64,000 nt of DNA from Termitomyces sp. T153 (GCA_018296165.2 JACKQL020000012.1:186001-250000); one strand, 5' to 3'; shown: positions 11,741-24,241, numbered from the stretch's first letter. Translations and numbers: made by a program. Notes: generated from the letters alone by a model not told the origin.

Positions 11741-12656
11741 GTGCGCCCGGAATCTGCGGTCCGTTATCGTTGCCTTTTATACATATTGTTCCTATCGGAC
11801 ATCACTTCCCCCCCATTTTCCCTTTCCACCCACATATAGGATGGCCAGGGGGGAAAGATCTCATTCCCTTCCGAGTCGGGTGACTGCTGGTCGACTATCG
11901 GATAGACGTTCCCGTATCTCAAGCTTGACAGGACTACACATCCAGGCTGTCCACGCACGGCGCCACAAGCGGCCGGAACACGCAAGACTGAACCCTCCCT
12001 TTGTCAATCGTCAAACTCAAGGGCGACAAGCGCCACCGCTCAGATGACGATGACCTCCCCCCCTCTCGATCGACAGAGCTAATCACCCCACTCAGAGTAG
12101 ATATGTAGTAGGTTCTACTTCCAACGTCAACGTCAAATATGCTCTGCCTTTTGTTGCACACCAACACGCACTGGCACGTCGAACATACTCTGGCTCGTAT
12201 GAGGGGCAGCGAAGCCTGGGCGCTGCTTGTGAGTCTCCGAGGCACAGAGAGTGACGTGCTCGCCCCTCAACGTCGATACACTTAGGCTTGCAGCGCACGC
12301 AAATCATTTGATGGAGAGATAGCAATTTTCAGCTCAAGATGTACAACTAGACGCTACAACAACCGCCAATTACAGAGCGGCATCACCAAGGGGCGGACAA
12401 GAGATGCCGCACGAAGCTAATGTACGAGACTTGCAATGCCGGTGCCTCGCGAGCAGCATCGACAGCGCACAAAGGTAAAGGAACGTGGGCGACGTAAACA
12501 CAATAAGGAGCGTGGGGCGCATATGGCCGTTGGATAGCATGTCGACGATTATTGAGAACATAAGGTAATGATGTGGACAAGGTTGCGCCGTTACTTGTGA
12601 CGGGGTGTGAAGGTAAGTTTGCACTCCATCGCGGCCGGGAAGATCACCTGCGACGA
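11741..12656. other. Intergenic, no supported gene
   Basis: Open frames here are short, overlap on both strands and match no domain. The interval is the 3' flank of the P450 gene. Confidence 0.45.
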
Positions 12657-14582
12657 TCAGCACCCGTCTGAAATGAAAAAGAAGCGCGGACGCACGAAGC
12701 TATCCCTGATTTCCATGCTCCTCTCGTTCGTCTCCGGCGGCGCGACGACGTCGAAGTTCCTGACCATGGCCGCGACGACAATCTTGACCATTGCCTGCGC
12801 GAAGTTCTGGCCGCCGCAGACGCGCGAGCCGGTGCCAAAGGGGAGCATGTGGTAGCCCATGCGCGCGAGCGTCTCGGGGCTGCTGCTGGTCTCGAGCCAG
12901 CGTTCGGGCGAGAACGTCCCAGGCGAGGCAAAGACGGAGGCATCGCGGTGCATGGACCATGCCTGCGTGGCGACGATCGTCCCGGCCGGCACTCCATAAC
13001 CCATCAGGTCAAACAGCCCGTCCGAGACGCCATTCTTCGACGTCGACGCCGGCACCACCCGCTCCAGCGTGCTCGGCGCTGCAGAGTACACGCGAAGCCC
13101 TGGCCAGCATCAGTCGACCAGCGAGCAGCACGGGACACGCGGCTCACCTTCCTTGATGAACGCACTCAGGTATGGAAGCTCGTGGAGCACGGCGATGTCT
13201 GGGATGACTGCTGCATCGGGCATCGCCTCGTCGACTTCCGCCTGCAGCTTCTTCATGATATCCGCGCGGCGGCTCAGTTCCCAGAAGAGATACGACAGCG
13301 TGTTGGAGGTAGTGTCGGACCCAGCAATCCTAAGACACATCATCTCAATACAGCATCCGGCGAGGAACGGGGTCGCCTACATGTGTCCCATACACTCCGA
13401 TATAATGTCGTGGTCCGGCATCAGGTCGTTTGTCGTCGAGTATCGATAGCGCAGGAGGCGGTGGAGCATGGGGACCTTGTCGGTTTCGCTGTCCTTGCCC
13501 GCGTTCATTTGGGCCCGCATCTCGTACACACGCCCACTAACAAACTGTCAAAGTCATCTTAGCATCTGCAATGGAGTTAAAGCGTCCAAAGCCCACTTCG
13601 GCCATGATCTTGTCAGAGTCGCACATTTGCCTCCATCGGTTGTTGGGAATGCGGCTGATCAGGTTCCACAGCCAGTTTGGAATAGTGCAACGCTGAACCA
13701 GGTTGGTTTGAATCGACAGAGCCAAAGGATGCCGCAAGCACTCACGATGATACCGCGTTTTGGGAAGTCGTTAATCGCCGTGGAAAGAGGGTCTTCGACG
13801 TTCACAGCCCACTTGCTGACGGCGCCGAGGCGATAGCCATAAGAGAACGAAACAACGGCATCGACCATGAGGTGGCGGAAAATCGAGAGACAGTCGAGCG
13901 GTTCAGCCCCAGACATGGATTCTAGTGTCTTGAGATCCGACAGACACGGGTAAGATGATGGGCAGAAGAAAGTCATGCTAATACAACGAACCCTGACGAG
14001 CTCCAGAGTCACCTCATGCATCTCAGGCTGAAACTGTGCGATATTTGACGGGGTATAGTGTGGTGCGTATCCTTTTCGGCGCATAGAGTGGGCAGCATGT
14101 TCTAGAGTTGTCATGCTGCGACGCATTAAGCCTAAACGGGTGCATATATGCGTCTTAATACGTACGCGTGGTCGTTGTCGTTGCTGTGTACAAGATCAAA
14201 CTCGAATCAGGTGGAGTCAAGGAACCTGATGTGCGTACGTGAGAAGACCCTTATAGTACGGGCTCTTGTCGAACTTGTGTATGGAGTAGACGTTCCGCAT
14301 GGTGGAGAGATCGCGAAAGACGACCTTGTTGGGGCCGATTCGGACGACAGGTCCGTATTTTTCAAAAAGCTCGTGTATGATCTTGCATTGTTGGAGACGG
14401 AAGACGTGTGTTGTAATCCAAAAGTCGGAGACTGCGGCGTACCACGGACCGGGGATGGCGCTGAGCGGAGACAAGAAGAGATGGTAGATAGCGCGGATAA
14501 AAATAATCAAGAAAGCGGACGACGCGGCAACGATAACGAGGTTGTGCGAGAGCAGAACGACAGAGAGAGAGAAGGGTGCCAT
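12657..14582 (-). CDS. Cytochrome P450 monooxygenase, membrane-anchored
   Basis: Minus-strand exons are 14239-14582, 14166-14183, 13992-14115, 13746-13928, 13597-13692, 13381-13544, 13148-13329 and 12657-13099, giving 517 residues with every splice in frame. The N-terminus has a membrane helix (LVIVAASSAFLIIFI) and the proline hinge SPLSAIPGPW. The I-helix oxygen-binding motif is AGSDTT (near 312-317). The K-helix ExxR is E370-G-L-R373. The PERF-type segment is FSPERW. The heme loop FGTGSRVCGG places the axial cysteine at about residue 465. All diagnostic residues are intact, so a working ER-bound monooxygenase is expected, needing a P450 reductase supplied elsewhere. Family and substrate cannot be read from the sequence. 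The 18-nt second exon supplies NDNDHA and is needed to keep frame and a conserved segment. No secondary-metabolism partners are adjacent. Confidence 0.95.
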
Positions 14583-14946
14583 GGCGCGCAGAAACAGAGT
14601 GGGATCGCGGAGCGGACGATGGGGGGAGGAAGAAAGAAAGGTGAAAGGTGAAAGCAGAAAATGCGCGCCTTATATATTCGGGGAGAATGCTTACCAATCT
14701 GGGAGACTGTCATTTGGCGAGTCGTCGACGAGAGCAGGTGAGGGTCCAACGAAGAAAACTCTTTTTCGTACTCCGATTACATCATTTCCGAAAACGGACA
14801 TCGTGTTTCCTTTTTGGAACATCACGTGCAGTCGTGTCCTGTCGCGTCGCTCGGCAACTCAGTCAATCTGTCTCATGCGCCACAAATTGACCGGCCAATC
14901 TGTCCCAATAGCAAGATGTAGTATAGTGTAGTATGTATGATCTGCC
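14583..14946. promoter_or_regulatory. Divergent promoter region
   Basis: This 364-bp interval lies between the P450 start on - and a small gene start on +, so it should contain both promoters. No specific element is clear. Confidence 0.4.
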
Positions 14947-15324
14947 ATGTCACTCGCCGCTCCCGGATCGTATCTTGTCAATTTTGATTCTACCCGGAAC
15001 GGCCCGCACTCACTGCTAGCAACCTTCTCTTCCTCACTAGCCAAGCGTTCCTCTTCAGCTTCCGCCACGGGCTTTGACTTGCCTTACACCACGCGGCACA
15101 TTTTTTCCAGAGCGCCACTACCTCTTGTCGTCGCGCTTCTGGATTTACAAGAGGTAAATCCCCAATTGCTTAGATGACACCGAAGGAATTTTTTTACTCT
15201 CAAATTTCCGGAAGGTACTTGCCCTTCTTTTCGCTTTCAGCATGGATCCAAGGAAAGCCTCGGTGACACAAGATCTGCGTTTTCGGTCGATCTCAGTCTC
15301 GTGTGTCTGTCCAAGAAACACTAG
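14947..15324 (+). CDS. Small hypothetical protein, two exons
   Basis: Exons 14947-15153 and 15241-15324 join in frame over an 87-bp GT-AG intron and give 96 residues. The N-terminal half is Ser/Ala/Arg-rich (TFSSSLAKRSSSASA), followed by a hydrophobic-looking stretch (APLPLVVALLDLQE) and a C-terminus containing KESLGDTRSAFSV that ends LSKKH. I do not recognise the family. The basic, Ser-rich N-terminus could be a mitochondrial presequence, but this is weak. Support is the clean ATG, good splice signals and position beside a divergent gene; a different last exon is possible. Confidence 0.4.
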
Positions 15325-17247
15325 GTACAATTACCCTGACTATTGTAACTTACAGCATTCGCACAAATGTGTCGTGGAAGTCTGGAACTGGACTAGCTCA
15401 TTACTGTATACCCCCGTATATATCTATAGACCCTAGATCTGAGATTCTAGATGATCTATAATTCAAAGTTTAAATGTTTAAACAACGGCATCGAGCGATT
15501 GCATCAGTGAATTTCTACTACGTCAAATCTAGGACGGCGACAGACACAATGATTCTCGCATAAACAATGAACAGACTCTTCTCAGGCTGCGGCGAGGCGT
15601 GCACCACATAGATCTGGACTCCCAGAACGAATACCTTTTCAGCCGCTTATCTCCATTCCACCCGACGAGAAATGAAACAGTAAGTTTTGCACATCGAACA
15701 AATCAGGATCCTCAGGCTCATTGACCCGTCCGCTAGTTCATCCTTCCGAGTACCCACCTGACTCTTCTCCCTTTTCCCACAGAAGCAGCAAGGCAAAGCC
15801 GCATTTCGTTTCTCGGCACGCTGTGCGTACGTCTCCACACACTAGTCATCATCGAAATAAATAGGCAGATCCCATGAACGAAGACCTTATCTCTACTTAC
15901 GATACTACTACCCCTCGACAGCCGGACGTTTCACGATCGACGGCGGTCCCGACGTTTTCGCACTGCAATTTTGATAGCTCGCAATTCTTTTTACTTACTA
16001 GCCGTGAAATGAGAAGGGGCTAGTACTAAGAACCGCTGCGGACGCGCGTCGGCTGACCAGAAGGGGGAGTTGAGATCCCACGAGCACAAGTCACTCTTGG
16101 GACGCACTCACAAGGAACACAATGTCGTCCTGCAGCGGCAGGTAGGTCGCTACGCATATAGCATAGTCCTCCCCGTGCATACACACCTTCACAGACGGAT
16201 GATCCCAGCTCGCGGGGACGGAGAACCGAAGGATCGATCAATCACTTACCTACTCCGAGTGGAAGTGAACAGCTAAACGAATATGGAGTGACTCTGTCCA
16301 CCGAGAACGGCCTCAATGATTCTACTCTGCACATCCATACTTCCATTGCACTCCGTGCATCAGAAGCGCGACTCACTGGGTATAGGAAAGGCACAATTTG
16401 GCATGGAAAGAAACAGGGAGTCGCACGTGGACCCGGCTGCGACGTGTATATGTCCTGCGGACAAGCGCGACTCTAGAAGTATAACCTCGGAATAAACTGA
16501 CGTCCGTCGCGTGTTCACAGGCGTCCTCTTCTTCCATCGAAAAAGTCCTACCGCGGACCTAAATTGACTTGACTCACGCTCAGAGATTCACTGAGGCCCC
16601 TGCGATATGCGGCACAGATCGAGGTTGCCTATGTTTTTGAGACTAGAACGATGGATTCCGTTGGAACACGGGGCAATGATGAAGGATCTTCGCTGCCAGA
16701 GGATGATGATCATTGCAGATGCCTCGTCATTGGATCCACACCTCAACAATGATCATGGATATATCCCAATGTAATTGGCTACAGCACTCGATTAATTGTT
16801 CGATCAGAGAGACACGACCTGGCTCACCAGGGAATCCGTTTGAGAGTGATCTGCACTGTGCATCGAGGGAAAACTCGTGTATATAATAAACAAGTGATAC
16901 TACATTTCTTTATCATGTTTCTTAGTTACAAAAATGACGGATGAAAGACAATTTCGAATAGGAAAACATGCTACCTGGAGAAGACATAATGGGGTAGCAG
17001 ACAGATAGATATAGCAAAAGAGGTGAAAAACGTACAAACGGAGATCTTAAGGAACGTCGAGACATGAGGCAAACAGTGACAAAGATAGATGACTGACGCA
17101 AACGAGATAATCAGATAAACGAGATAGCAATGTGAATGTAATGGTGCTGGATTGTGTTGTAAGACGCGGGAAAGATAGAGGACAGTAGATGATACGGGCT
17201 GAAAAGGTCGCCGTTCTAGTCGCTCAGCCCCTCTTACACCCAAAGGC
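15325..17247. other. Long intergenic stretch without a supported gene
   Basis: About 1.9 kb with only short unrelated frames on both strands. The segment 15410-15480 is AT-rich with local palindromic character. No RNA gene was recognised. Confidence 0.45.
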
Positions 17248-18388
17248 TTAGCGGCTCCGTGCACCTGCACTGGTCCAGCTCGAATCACTTGACCCGTCAT
17301 CATGATTGTGCCCTTCTTGGGGGAGTACACCCGCATAAGACCAATGAGGTGACGACAGTACATCATCGTTGCTGCCTAAGTCTGATAGGAAGTCGAGGTC
17401 AGATAGACCACGCGATGATGGGCGGGCGGGGGACACGACACCATCCGGAGAACGAGCATTCGAGGAAGGGAACGAGTAGTAGTGAGAGTTCGACATGTTG
17501 GTGTTGTGTATTGATGGCGAAAAAGGCTGTGAGAAAGTCGAGAAAGGAGACTCTGGGCGAGATGATGGTGCAGACAGAAGTTCAATGCCGTGTTCCTGAT
17601 CTAGTTCAAGCGGGAAAGATTGAGATAGGCTGGGAATCATCCCAGGGTGCTGCGGAGCAGTAGGTGACAAAGTTGAGCTAGGGGCTGGCGTAGGCAGCAA
17701 GCCCAAACCTCGAGAAGCACTTGGAGAAGGCGATCTCAGGGTTGCATTTGATCTTGCCTCACGAAGAGGTGCAGAACGAGGGGAAGGAGAAGCGTCTATA
17801 CTGGATATGCTCGAGCTAAGAGTAGATGGTGTAGAAGAATCGACCAGAACATGAGTCGGGCTCGTCAAAACGGGCTGATTGTTGACAGACTATTAACTTC
17901 AATTAGACCGAAACTAATCATTAGAAAAGCAATGTACTTGACTTGCCTTGAACGAATACTGAGACCCCGAAGAGCCCGGTTTCCCTCGGCGCCTCAGGGT
18001 CTGGCTGCGGTCAACTTCGTTGCGCCATTCGTGTACCTCTTTAGCGATAAGGTTCTCTAGTTCGATAGACTGCCTCTCTCTGCCCACATCACTATCAGAA
18101 TCAGACCGTTTGTCCGAACTATCTATCCGATGAGGTGCAGCCAGGACCGGTATCGCCCTGGCCTGCTGCCTTCTTCGAGCCTCACGGTTTGCAATAAACT
18201 CTTCAGCCCATTGTTCTAGCTTAGGCGCAATGTGAGGCTCATACACAAACTGCGACGATTACGACATCAACGACAAGTTAGGCTATTAGATGGAGCTAGA
18301 CATGAAGTACCTGTTTAAATGCAACACCCACAGCAACGGCACCAACAATGGCTACGGTGATAGCTGCAGCTGCAGCTGGACCAGGCAT
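17248..18388 (-). CDS. N-terminally membrane-anchored Ser/Pro-rich protein
   Basis: Minus-strand exons 18311-18388, 17938-18249 and 17248-17889 join in frame to give 343 residues. Exon 1 encodes a single membrane segment (AAAAAITVAIVGAVAVGVAF), so the protein is a signal-anchor type with a short outer or luminal end. Exon 2 encodes a charged helical region containing FVYEPHIAPKLEQWAEEF then NREARRRQQARA, and a second stretch, ELENLIAKEVHEWRNEV. Exon 3 is a long Ser/Pro-rich, probably disordered tail with acidic patches (SDLDFLSDLGSNDD) near the C-terminus. No enzyme motif is visible. The function is unknown; a scaffold at an internal membrane is one possibility. Confidence 0.75.
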
Positions 18389-19144
18389 ACGCGCTGTTTC
18401 AGACCGCAGGGGGATGGTGGTATAAGGTCAAGTCGATCGAGACATAAGCGCTACATAGCCACCCTGAATTGGAAACCATATCCGGCACAGCACCCGGCCC
18501 GCCCCTCCGTTTCGCAGTACTTTGCAACTGGCGCCCGGGAACGTCGGACACCCATTGAATAAGAACAGCATGTTCTGTTAAACAAGGAGACTTATGTCTC
18601 ATTATCTGAATTTTGAAAACTGGAGAGCATTGCCATTTAATTTCGGTAGACCTCCTTTTGATCGCGGCACAACCCGTGGAACAGACATTGGAAATATCAG
18701 GAACCGGATATGAGTTGAGTTGCCACAAGGATTGTGACCATGAAAAAACTGTTAATGGTTACGTCTAATATAATCTAGTGGTTCGATTTTTATGACTATG
18801 AATTGCTTATAAGATATGAGATAAGTAAGACATAATCACAATATGAAGAAACAGAGAATCAGGGTAAGTCTAGGTAGGGGTGACAAAATAACGAGGTAGA
18901 GAAAAGAAAGCCGTTGGTGAGGTGGTGAGTACGAGACGGCATTTGCATCAACCAATCAACCTCAATAAGGGCAACTCCAAGGTCTATATGAAAGGGGCTG
19001 TAGTTGCCCGAGATCCTTCTTTGACATCGCAACTCGTCTCACCAGAACGGGATCATATGCATTTGTATTTCAGATAACAGATTGGCCGGATTCATCTCCT
19101 GAACACATATGCTTCGGTTGCAAAGTCACGTTAATATTCTGAAA
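18389..19144. other. Intergenic, no supported gene
   Basis: No gene is evident. About 70 bp near 18948-19020 (with AAGGGCAACTCCAAGG and GAAAGGGGCTGTAG) resemble 22670-22730 on the far side of the decayed retroelement cluster. Confidence 0.45.
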
Positions 19145-19331
19145 GTTATTCTTGTTGAACAACTCCTGTACTTCTAATCTGGAACTCTCCTATCAGATAC
19201 ATACTCATTTCGTCATCTTCTCCTACTTTGTTCTTTCACCCTATCAAAATTCATGGACTAACAGAGTGTCTTTAACTTTTCTTACTCCTATACTAGTTTT
19301 CTTCTAATTGGTGAGGAGATATGTATCATCA
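19145..19331 (+). repeat. Left LTR-like direct repeat
   Basis: Pairs with 22222-22391; about 75-80% alike by eye with small indels. Confidence 0.6.
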
Positions 19332-19389
19332 TGTGTCAAGTTAGACTTTTGAGCAATTAACACAGTTATCAGAAATTTTTATTCTAAGT

Positions 19390-20260
19390 TGCTCTCAACT
19401 CTAAAGAGGGAAGATGAAGCTTCAAGGGAGATCAGGAATGCAGGATGGGCAATCATTGGATACTACAAGGGCCAAGAGATCTTTGCACACTGGGGGGTAT
19501 AAGGCCACAAAGCAGAGGTATATGATGCTGGACTCAAAGGTCTGGCTAAGGCAGCAGAAGTAGCCACAACCTACATGCGCAGACACAGACAAGTAAAACA
19601 TATACATATCTCTTCTGACAACACAGTATTGGTTACAGTAATAGACAGCCTCAGGACAACTACTGATGACACAACTATCAGAGACCATATACAGGTTCCT
19701 GAGCAAAAATGCAGAAAACACAGTGAGCATAGAGTGGTGCTCAGGACATGAAGATGGAGAAAGAAATAAATGAGCAGACATGGAAGCAAAGGAAAGTGCC
19801 AAACTATGGGTGCCCAACCACACCACCTTGACACATGCAAAATTCCAAGCAAAGGAAAGGGCTCTCAACAATGGATTGAAGATTGGATAAGAAAACCACT
19901 GTCAGGTAGATTTGCAACTGTGAACTGCCTACAGCTAAGGTGGAAACCAAAAGTACATGTGGCCAAAACTCCAAGGGAAATCTTTGGGCACCTGACACAA
20001 TGTCAGACTAAACATTCATTCTGAGATGAGTACTACACCAAGTTTGTACCTAACAAAACCATAAGCTGCCCATGCAGGGAACAATATCAAACAAGAGAAC
20101 ACATTATCGAAACATGCAGATACAACAAACATTGATACATTATTAGGGAGGTGGACAAAGGGCCCATTAGGACACTTTCCTGGCAGGCATTGCACACACA
20201 ACAACAGGACAAAATAAACACAAGAAAGACATGGGACAAACACAGTGTGGGTGAGCAGAG
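19390..20260 (+). pseudogene. LINE-type RNase H and C-terminal region, broken
   Basis: Joined mentally over frames, the stretch carries an RNase H-like run with AGWAIIG, then AEVYDAGLKGLAKAAEVA, HIHISSDNT, and a downstream tail with FGHLTQCQTKHS and SCPCREQYQTREHI. That tail is typical of the zinc-knuckle-like end of basidiomycete LINE polyproteins (C-x-C...H...C). Stop codons and shifts interrupt it repeatedly. No upstream LINE reverse transcriptase is present here. Confidence 0.6.
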
Positions 20261-20289
20261 CACAACCCATGTACATAGAGCATTCAAGA

Positions 20290-21760
20290 AGTTATTCACC
20301 TTGGCCATCTCTATGCCACACCCAGTACTCCTTGGCCTTGACTGGCTTAGACACCACAACTCTGCTATTGATTGAACACATGGTCAGCTGTCTCTCTCTT
20401 GTTGTGGAACTAATCACATTTTTCCAGTTGCCATATTTGGTTGGGATGATGGTTCTTTGAAACCTGACACCCATGCTCACTCTGTTGCTCTTGGTCTTGG
20501 CCTAGGTCTCCCCAAGATGCCTATTCCTGATATCTGCAGGCTTTTTGATCTTCACCATGACAATACACTGCTTACTATCCCTGAATACAAATCCACTTCC
20601 CCTTAATTATCAGCTTCCATTCTTTGCTCCCCAATTTGGAAGAGCATTAGTTGTGAATAACTCCTTGCTGTCTGGTTGACACCCCTCCTGAACCTGACCC
20701 CATATACAGATCCAAAACTAAATTCATCTATATTGTGTGTTGTTCCACTCAGTGTTTCAAGAAATATGCTAAGACTCAGGCAATTTCATGTATTTGGTAC
20801 ACTACATCAACTTTATTTCAACCTTATTACCTCCTGATGCCAACCCTTCCAGTCTCTCACCACATGAACCACTTCCATCTTCTACTTCACACCAAGCAGT
20901 ATCTGGGATCCATAGCAGAGCTTTTGTATCAAAGAACAGAGACAAAATATGTAAGCTCATATCTGAACAATCCCATGCCCACCTGATGTCTTTTGCCTAG
21001 TTGTAGTTAAGAAACTTCTGCATCCTCAGCCATATAACATTCTAGATGACATTGAAGGTGGCAAAACACCTACTTTCCTATTCAAATAAATTGAAGAACA
21101 GCTCATTAAAGGATTTATTTTCCACTCCACCTCTTCTGCCACCCATCCTATTCCATCTACCATAAAATTGGTAATCTCTGACTTTGTGTAAACTACTGTG
21201 GCCTGAATCCAATCACAAAAAGAACTTTTACCTTCTTCCACTCCCTCACTTTGGACTTTCTAGAATGTTTACAAGGCTGTGATAAGTTTACAGTCCTTGA
21301 ATTTGAGAATGCATTCACTCTGATATGCATAAAAGAAGGCAACAAGTGGAAAACAGCAGTTTGGTTGGCCTTTTTGAATATAATGTTATGCTTTTTGGAC
21401 TAACAAATGCTCCCACCACTTTTTGGGCTTTTATCCAGGACATACTTGGTGATATCCTCCATATGTAGTGCATTGTCTATCTTGATGATATTCTTTGGAG
21501 AAGATCATGATGCCCATGTTGAAGCAGCTCTTGAATGGCTCTGTAATGCCAACCTATTTGCCAATACCAAGAAGTGCAAATTTGAGAAATCTCAAGTTGA
21601 GTACCTTTGTTATGTCAGTTCAGCTAATGGGTTACAGATGAACTGAGAAAACTTGTACCATTGCTAAATAGCTAGTTCTCACCTCTGTCAAACAAATCCA
21701 ACAGTTTCTTGATTTTTGTAATTTATACCAGAATTTTGTACCTTGTTACTCTGAATATCT
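20290..21760 (+). pseudogene. Ty3/gypsy pol remnant (protease to RT)
   Basis: The fragment opens with the end of a retropepsin domain, HPVLLGLDWLRHHNSAID, and continues into gypsy RT-like text, including the connection segment QIQQFLDFCNLYQNFV near 21700. Multiple stops and frameshifts disable it. It abuts the LINE-like segment directly, so the two are a chance or nested fusion. Confidence 0.6.
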
Positions 21761-22221
21761 CTTCCCATCCATGCCAGATTGTCTGAAATCTGCTTCTGTC
21801 CCTCTAGCCAGCATCATTCCCAATCAACAATGCAATATTGGCTTAATCATTGACACTCACAAAATTGGCTGTTGTTATAATTATTTTCTTTCTTGCAAGA
21901 AACCTTCTAGAATTAGAAAAATCTTGGATTCTTCTATCTGATATTCCTTCCAAACTCCATGGAACCCTTGAACACCGACATTGACGCAACCTTAGATGCC
22001 CTCATCCACTCCAAATCTATTTTGATTGTGAACTTACTTCCATTACAACACTACCTAAACCCATTCCTTTCTCAGATGCTTCCATTTATCATCCTACCCA
22101 ATCACCTTCCCCTCCTCCAGCACCTTCCCAACATGTTGACTCAATTCTAAGAAGGGCATAATGTCACAATCCTTGTGACAACTCAAATCATATCTGGTTT
22201 CTGATGTTTCTGACATTTCAA

Positions 22222-22391
22222 GTTATTCTCATCAAACAACTCCTGTACATATAATTTGGAACTCTCCTATCAGATACATACTCATTTTGTCATCTTTATC
22301 AAATTTCATGGAATAACAGAATGTCTGAAACCTTTTCCTACTCCTATATTATCTCCTTTTACTCAACTAGGGCTAGGACATATACGTCATC
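22222..22391 (+). repeat. Right LTR-like direct repeat
   Basis: Partner of 19145-19331. Confidence 0.6.
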
Positions 22392-22900
22392 TAACTGTGT
22401 TGATTGCTCAAAAATCCAAGTCGTTCTCTACCTAGATATCTCAAGCTAATCATTATCATTGATCTCGTCATTAATTTTATCTCTGTTCTAACGTGTCTCA
22501 TGATATAGGGCTAAGCCTATATAGAAAATTCATTTTCTTCTGTAGCTATGAGTACACTATGGGCCGTTGCGGGCACGGCGTAACCGAGATCTAGCAATGG
22601 GAATCCAACCAATTAAAATGTCCATTTTCTCGTGTAGCTACGATTATACACGTCCCAGTAGACGTGGAGATCAACCAGTCAAGTAAACAAGGACAACTCA
22701 AGGTCCTGAAAGGGCTGTAAGCAGCAGGGTACCATCAGTCGAAGTGGCATCACAAGTTAAATCGTCCTTCTTCCTTTCCATATCTCCGCCTAATCCCACT
22801 GCATTCCATCACAAGCCCTCTTCATTTAACAGCATTCATCCAGGAAAGCACAAGTGCTACGAGTCACCAGTGCAGATGCCAATGGCTTCAGTACTTTGTC
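22392..22900. other. Intergenic with short duplicated segments
   Basis: No gene. The text CATTTTCT-(T/C)-(C/G)TGTAGCTA occurs twice (near 22529 and 22624), and 22670-22730 resembles 18948-19020. Confidence 0.45.
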
Positions 22901-24241
22901 TTACAATTTAGTTTGAGGGTCTTTTTTCTGGACCTTCGTATCCTCTTTGACGCCAGCTATGCGTCTTAAACGATCCCAGTCTACCTGAAGCCCTTCTTTT
23001 TGACACGCTTCTCGAAGTTGTGGCCTGCTCAACATCGCCCATGCCAAACGCGTTTTGAGTGTTGGCGTATCAATGTCGGGCGGGTAGATATCAAACTCGG
23101 GCGGATGGCCATAAGCTATCATCGACACACGAATCATAATGTTCCTACAGCCCAACGGCGTTCATATGGGTATGGTGAAACCAGATAGACGTACAGAGAA
23201 GAAGGTGGGCAACGTACGCTGTGAGACCAAAGACGGGCTTGATCCCGCCTGCTTCTCGGCCAGTAAGAAATCGATGAGATCGAGTAGTCCAGGTCGTATC
23301 GTTTGGCCCGGGAGAGGTCCAATCATTGTAGGAGTGATATGGGACCTCTAACAATTCGGGTTCAGCAGGGAAAGGCGGCTTCGTTGACAAAAAAGACGCA
23401 AGAGGATGCGAGAAGAGGCTGGCTACTTCGGCGTCGTTGAGTATAGGCTGCATGGGTAATATTACCCTTGAGCTATGGAGAGAATATAGAGCATACCCGC
23501 AAAGTATTGTCTAGTATCAAGACAACTACGCTGGATTCGACGATTTAGTTCTCCAAGAAGGAACCAAACAAAATATAAACAGGAACTATGCTTACGGAGT
23601 CACGATAGTGGCATTTCCTGCAACGAATGGTTCTAGAATACATAGAAGTGGTACCTTTTGCCTGTCCGGCGGAAGTCCGATCTGCTGATGCTAAGAACGA
23701 GATTTCTATGGAAAGGGGCCAAACAGACCTCTTCAAAAGCTTCCCTACGCTTTTGGAGAGTGTTAAGCTTTAGCCCGGCTGACAAAGCTTAAAAATTAAC
23801 GCTCACAGCGGTGTCTTCGATGGTCCGGTCATCGGGCTCCGCCTTCCCTCCTGGAAGTGATGTATCCCCTGCGTATGTTCTCAAGTTTGTGGATCGTCTG
23901 ATACAAACAAGAAATCAATACAACTTGGTGAAATCGTTGCGAAAGTTCTCACCTATTCAACAAAACGTACAAGTCACCCTTCCGGCCTACAAACAACGCA
24001 ACAAGAACTCCAGCGGTCCTCCCTCTTGGAACTGGTATATCGATATCTGGACGCCGGTAGGCTGTCAAGTTACGTAGGCACCTGAAAATGCCATTTAGTG
24101 GATGATCACACGAACATTGTATTGTAGAGCAGACTGTTTCGACTGTTGGCTAAGAGGCGGAATACGTGCTTCATTGAGACGAAGCCTGGGCCTGTGGAAC
24201 TTCAGTAGATTTAAAGGCTTCGGCACGTTCTTGAAAGTCAT
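22901..24241 (-). CDS. PCD1: Pcd1-like Nudix hydrolase (coenzyme A diphosphatase)
   Basis: Eight minus-strand exons (24112-24241, 23953-24061, 23807-23897, 23729-23749, 23596-23681, 23497-23530, 23218-23447, 22901-23144) give 314 residues. The Nudix box begins at GGKAEPDDRTIEDTA (about 96-110) and continues, through a 21-nt exon, as RREAFEE then IGLP, with the metal-binding glutamates E113, E116 and E117 present. Before it lies LVALFVGRKGDLYVLLNRR, and after it KVPLLCILEPFVAGNATIV, then a region with SHRFLTGREAGGIKPVFGLTA. This order is that of peroxisomal Pcd1, which cleaves CoA and derivatives to 3',5'-ADP and 4'-phosphopantetheine. No clear C-terminal peroxisomal SKL is seen (ends QTKL). 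The least certain splice is between exons 1 and 2, where the 50-bp intron is the only choice that keeps frame. Confidence 0.9.

Larger units (their letters stand above)
19145..22391 (+). mobile_element. Decayed LTR retroelement cluster with LINE remains
   Basis: Direct repeats at about 19145-19331 and 22222-22391 share segments such as GGAACTCTCCTATCAGATAC and look like diverged LTRs. Between them lie a LINE-like RNase H fragment and gypsy protease/RT remains, all full of stops and frameshifts. A roughly 22-bp segment just inside the left repeat (19350-19375) reappears inverted beside the right repeat (22392-22416), so the edges have been rearranged. Confidence 0.65.

Noticed and set aside
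12791..13562. Long Arg/Ala-rich frames on + opposite the P450
   Set aside because: Shadows of GC-rich P450 exons read on the wrong strand.
24061..24111. A 30-bp first intron in the Nudix gene ending at TTTTCAG (24082)
   Set aside because: It gives an early stop in every phase; the 50-bp intron ending at CTTGACAG keeps frame and has a normal length.
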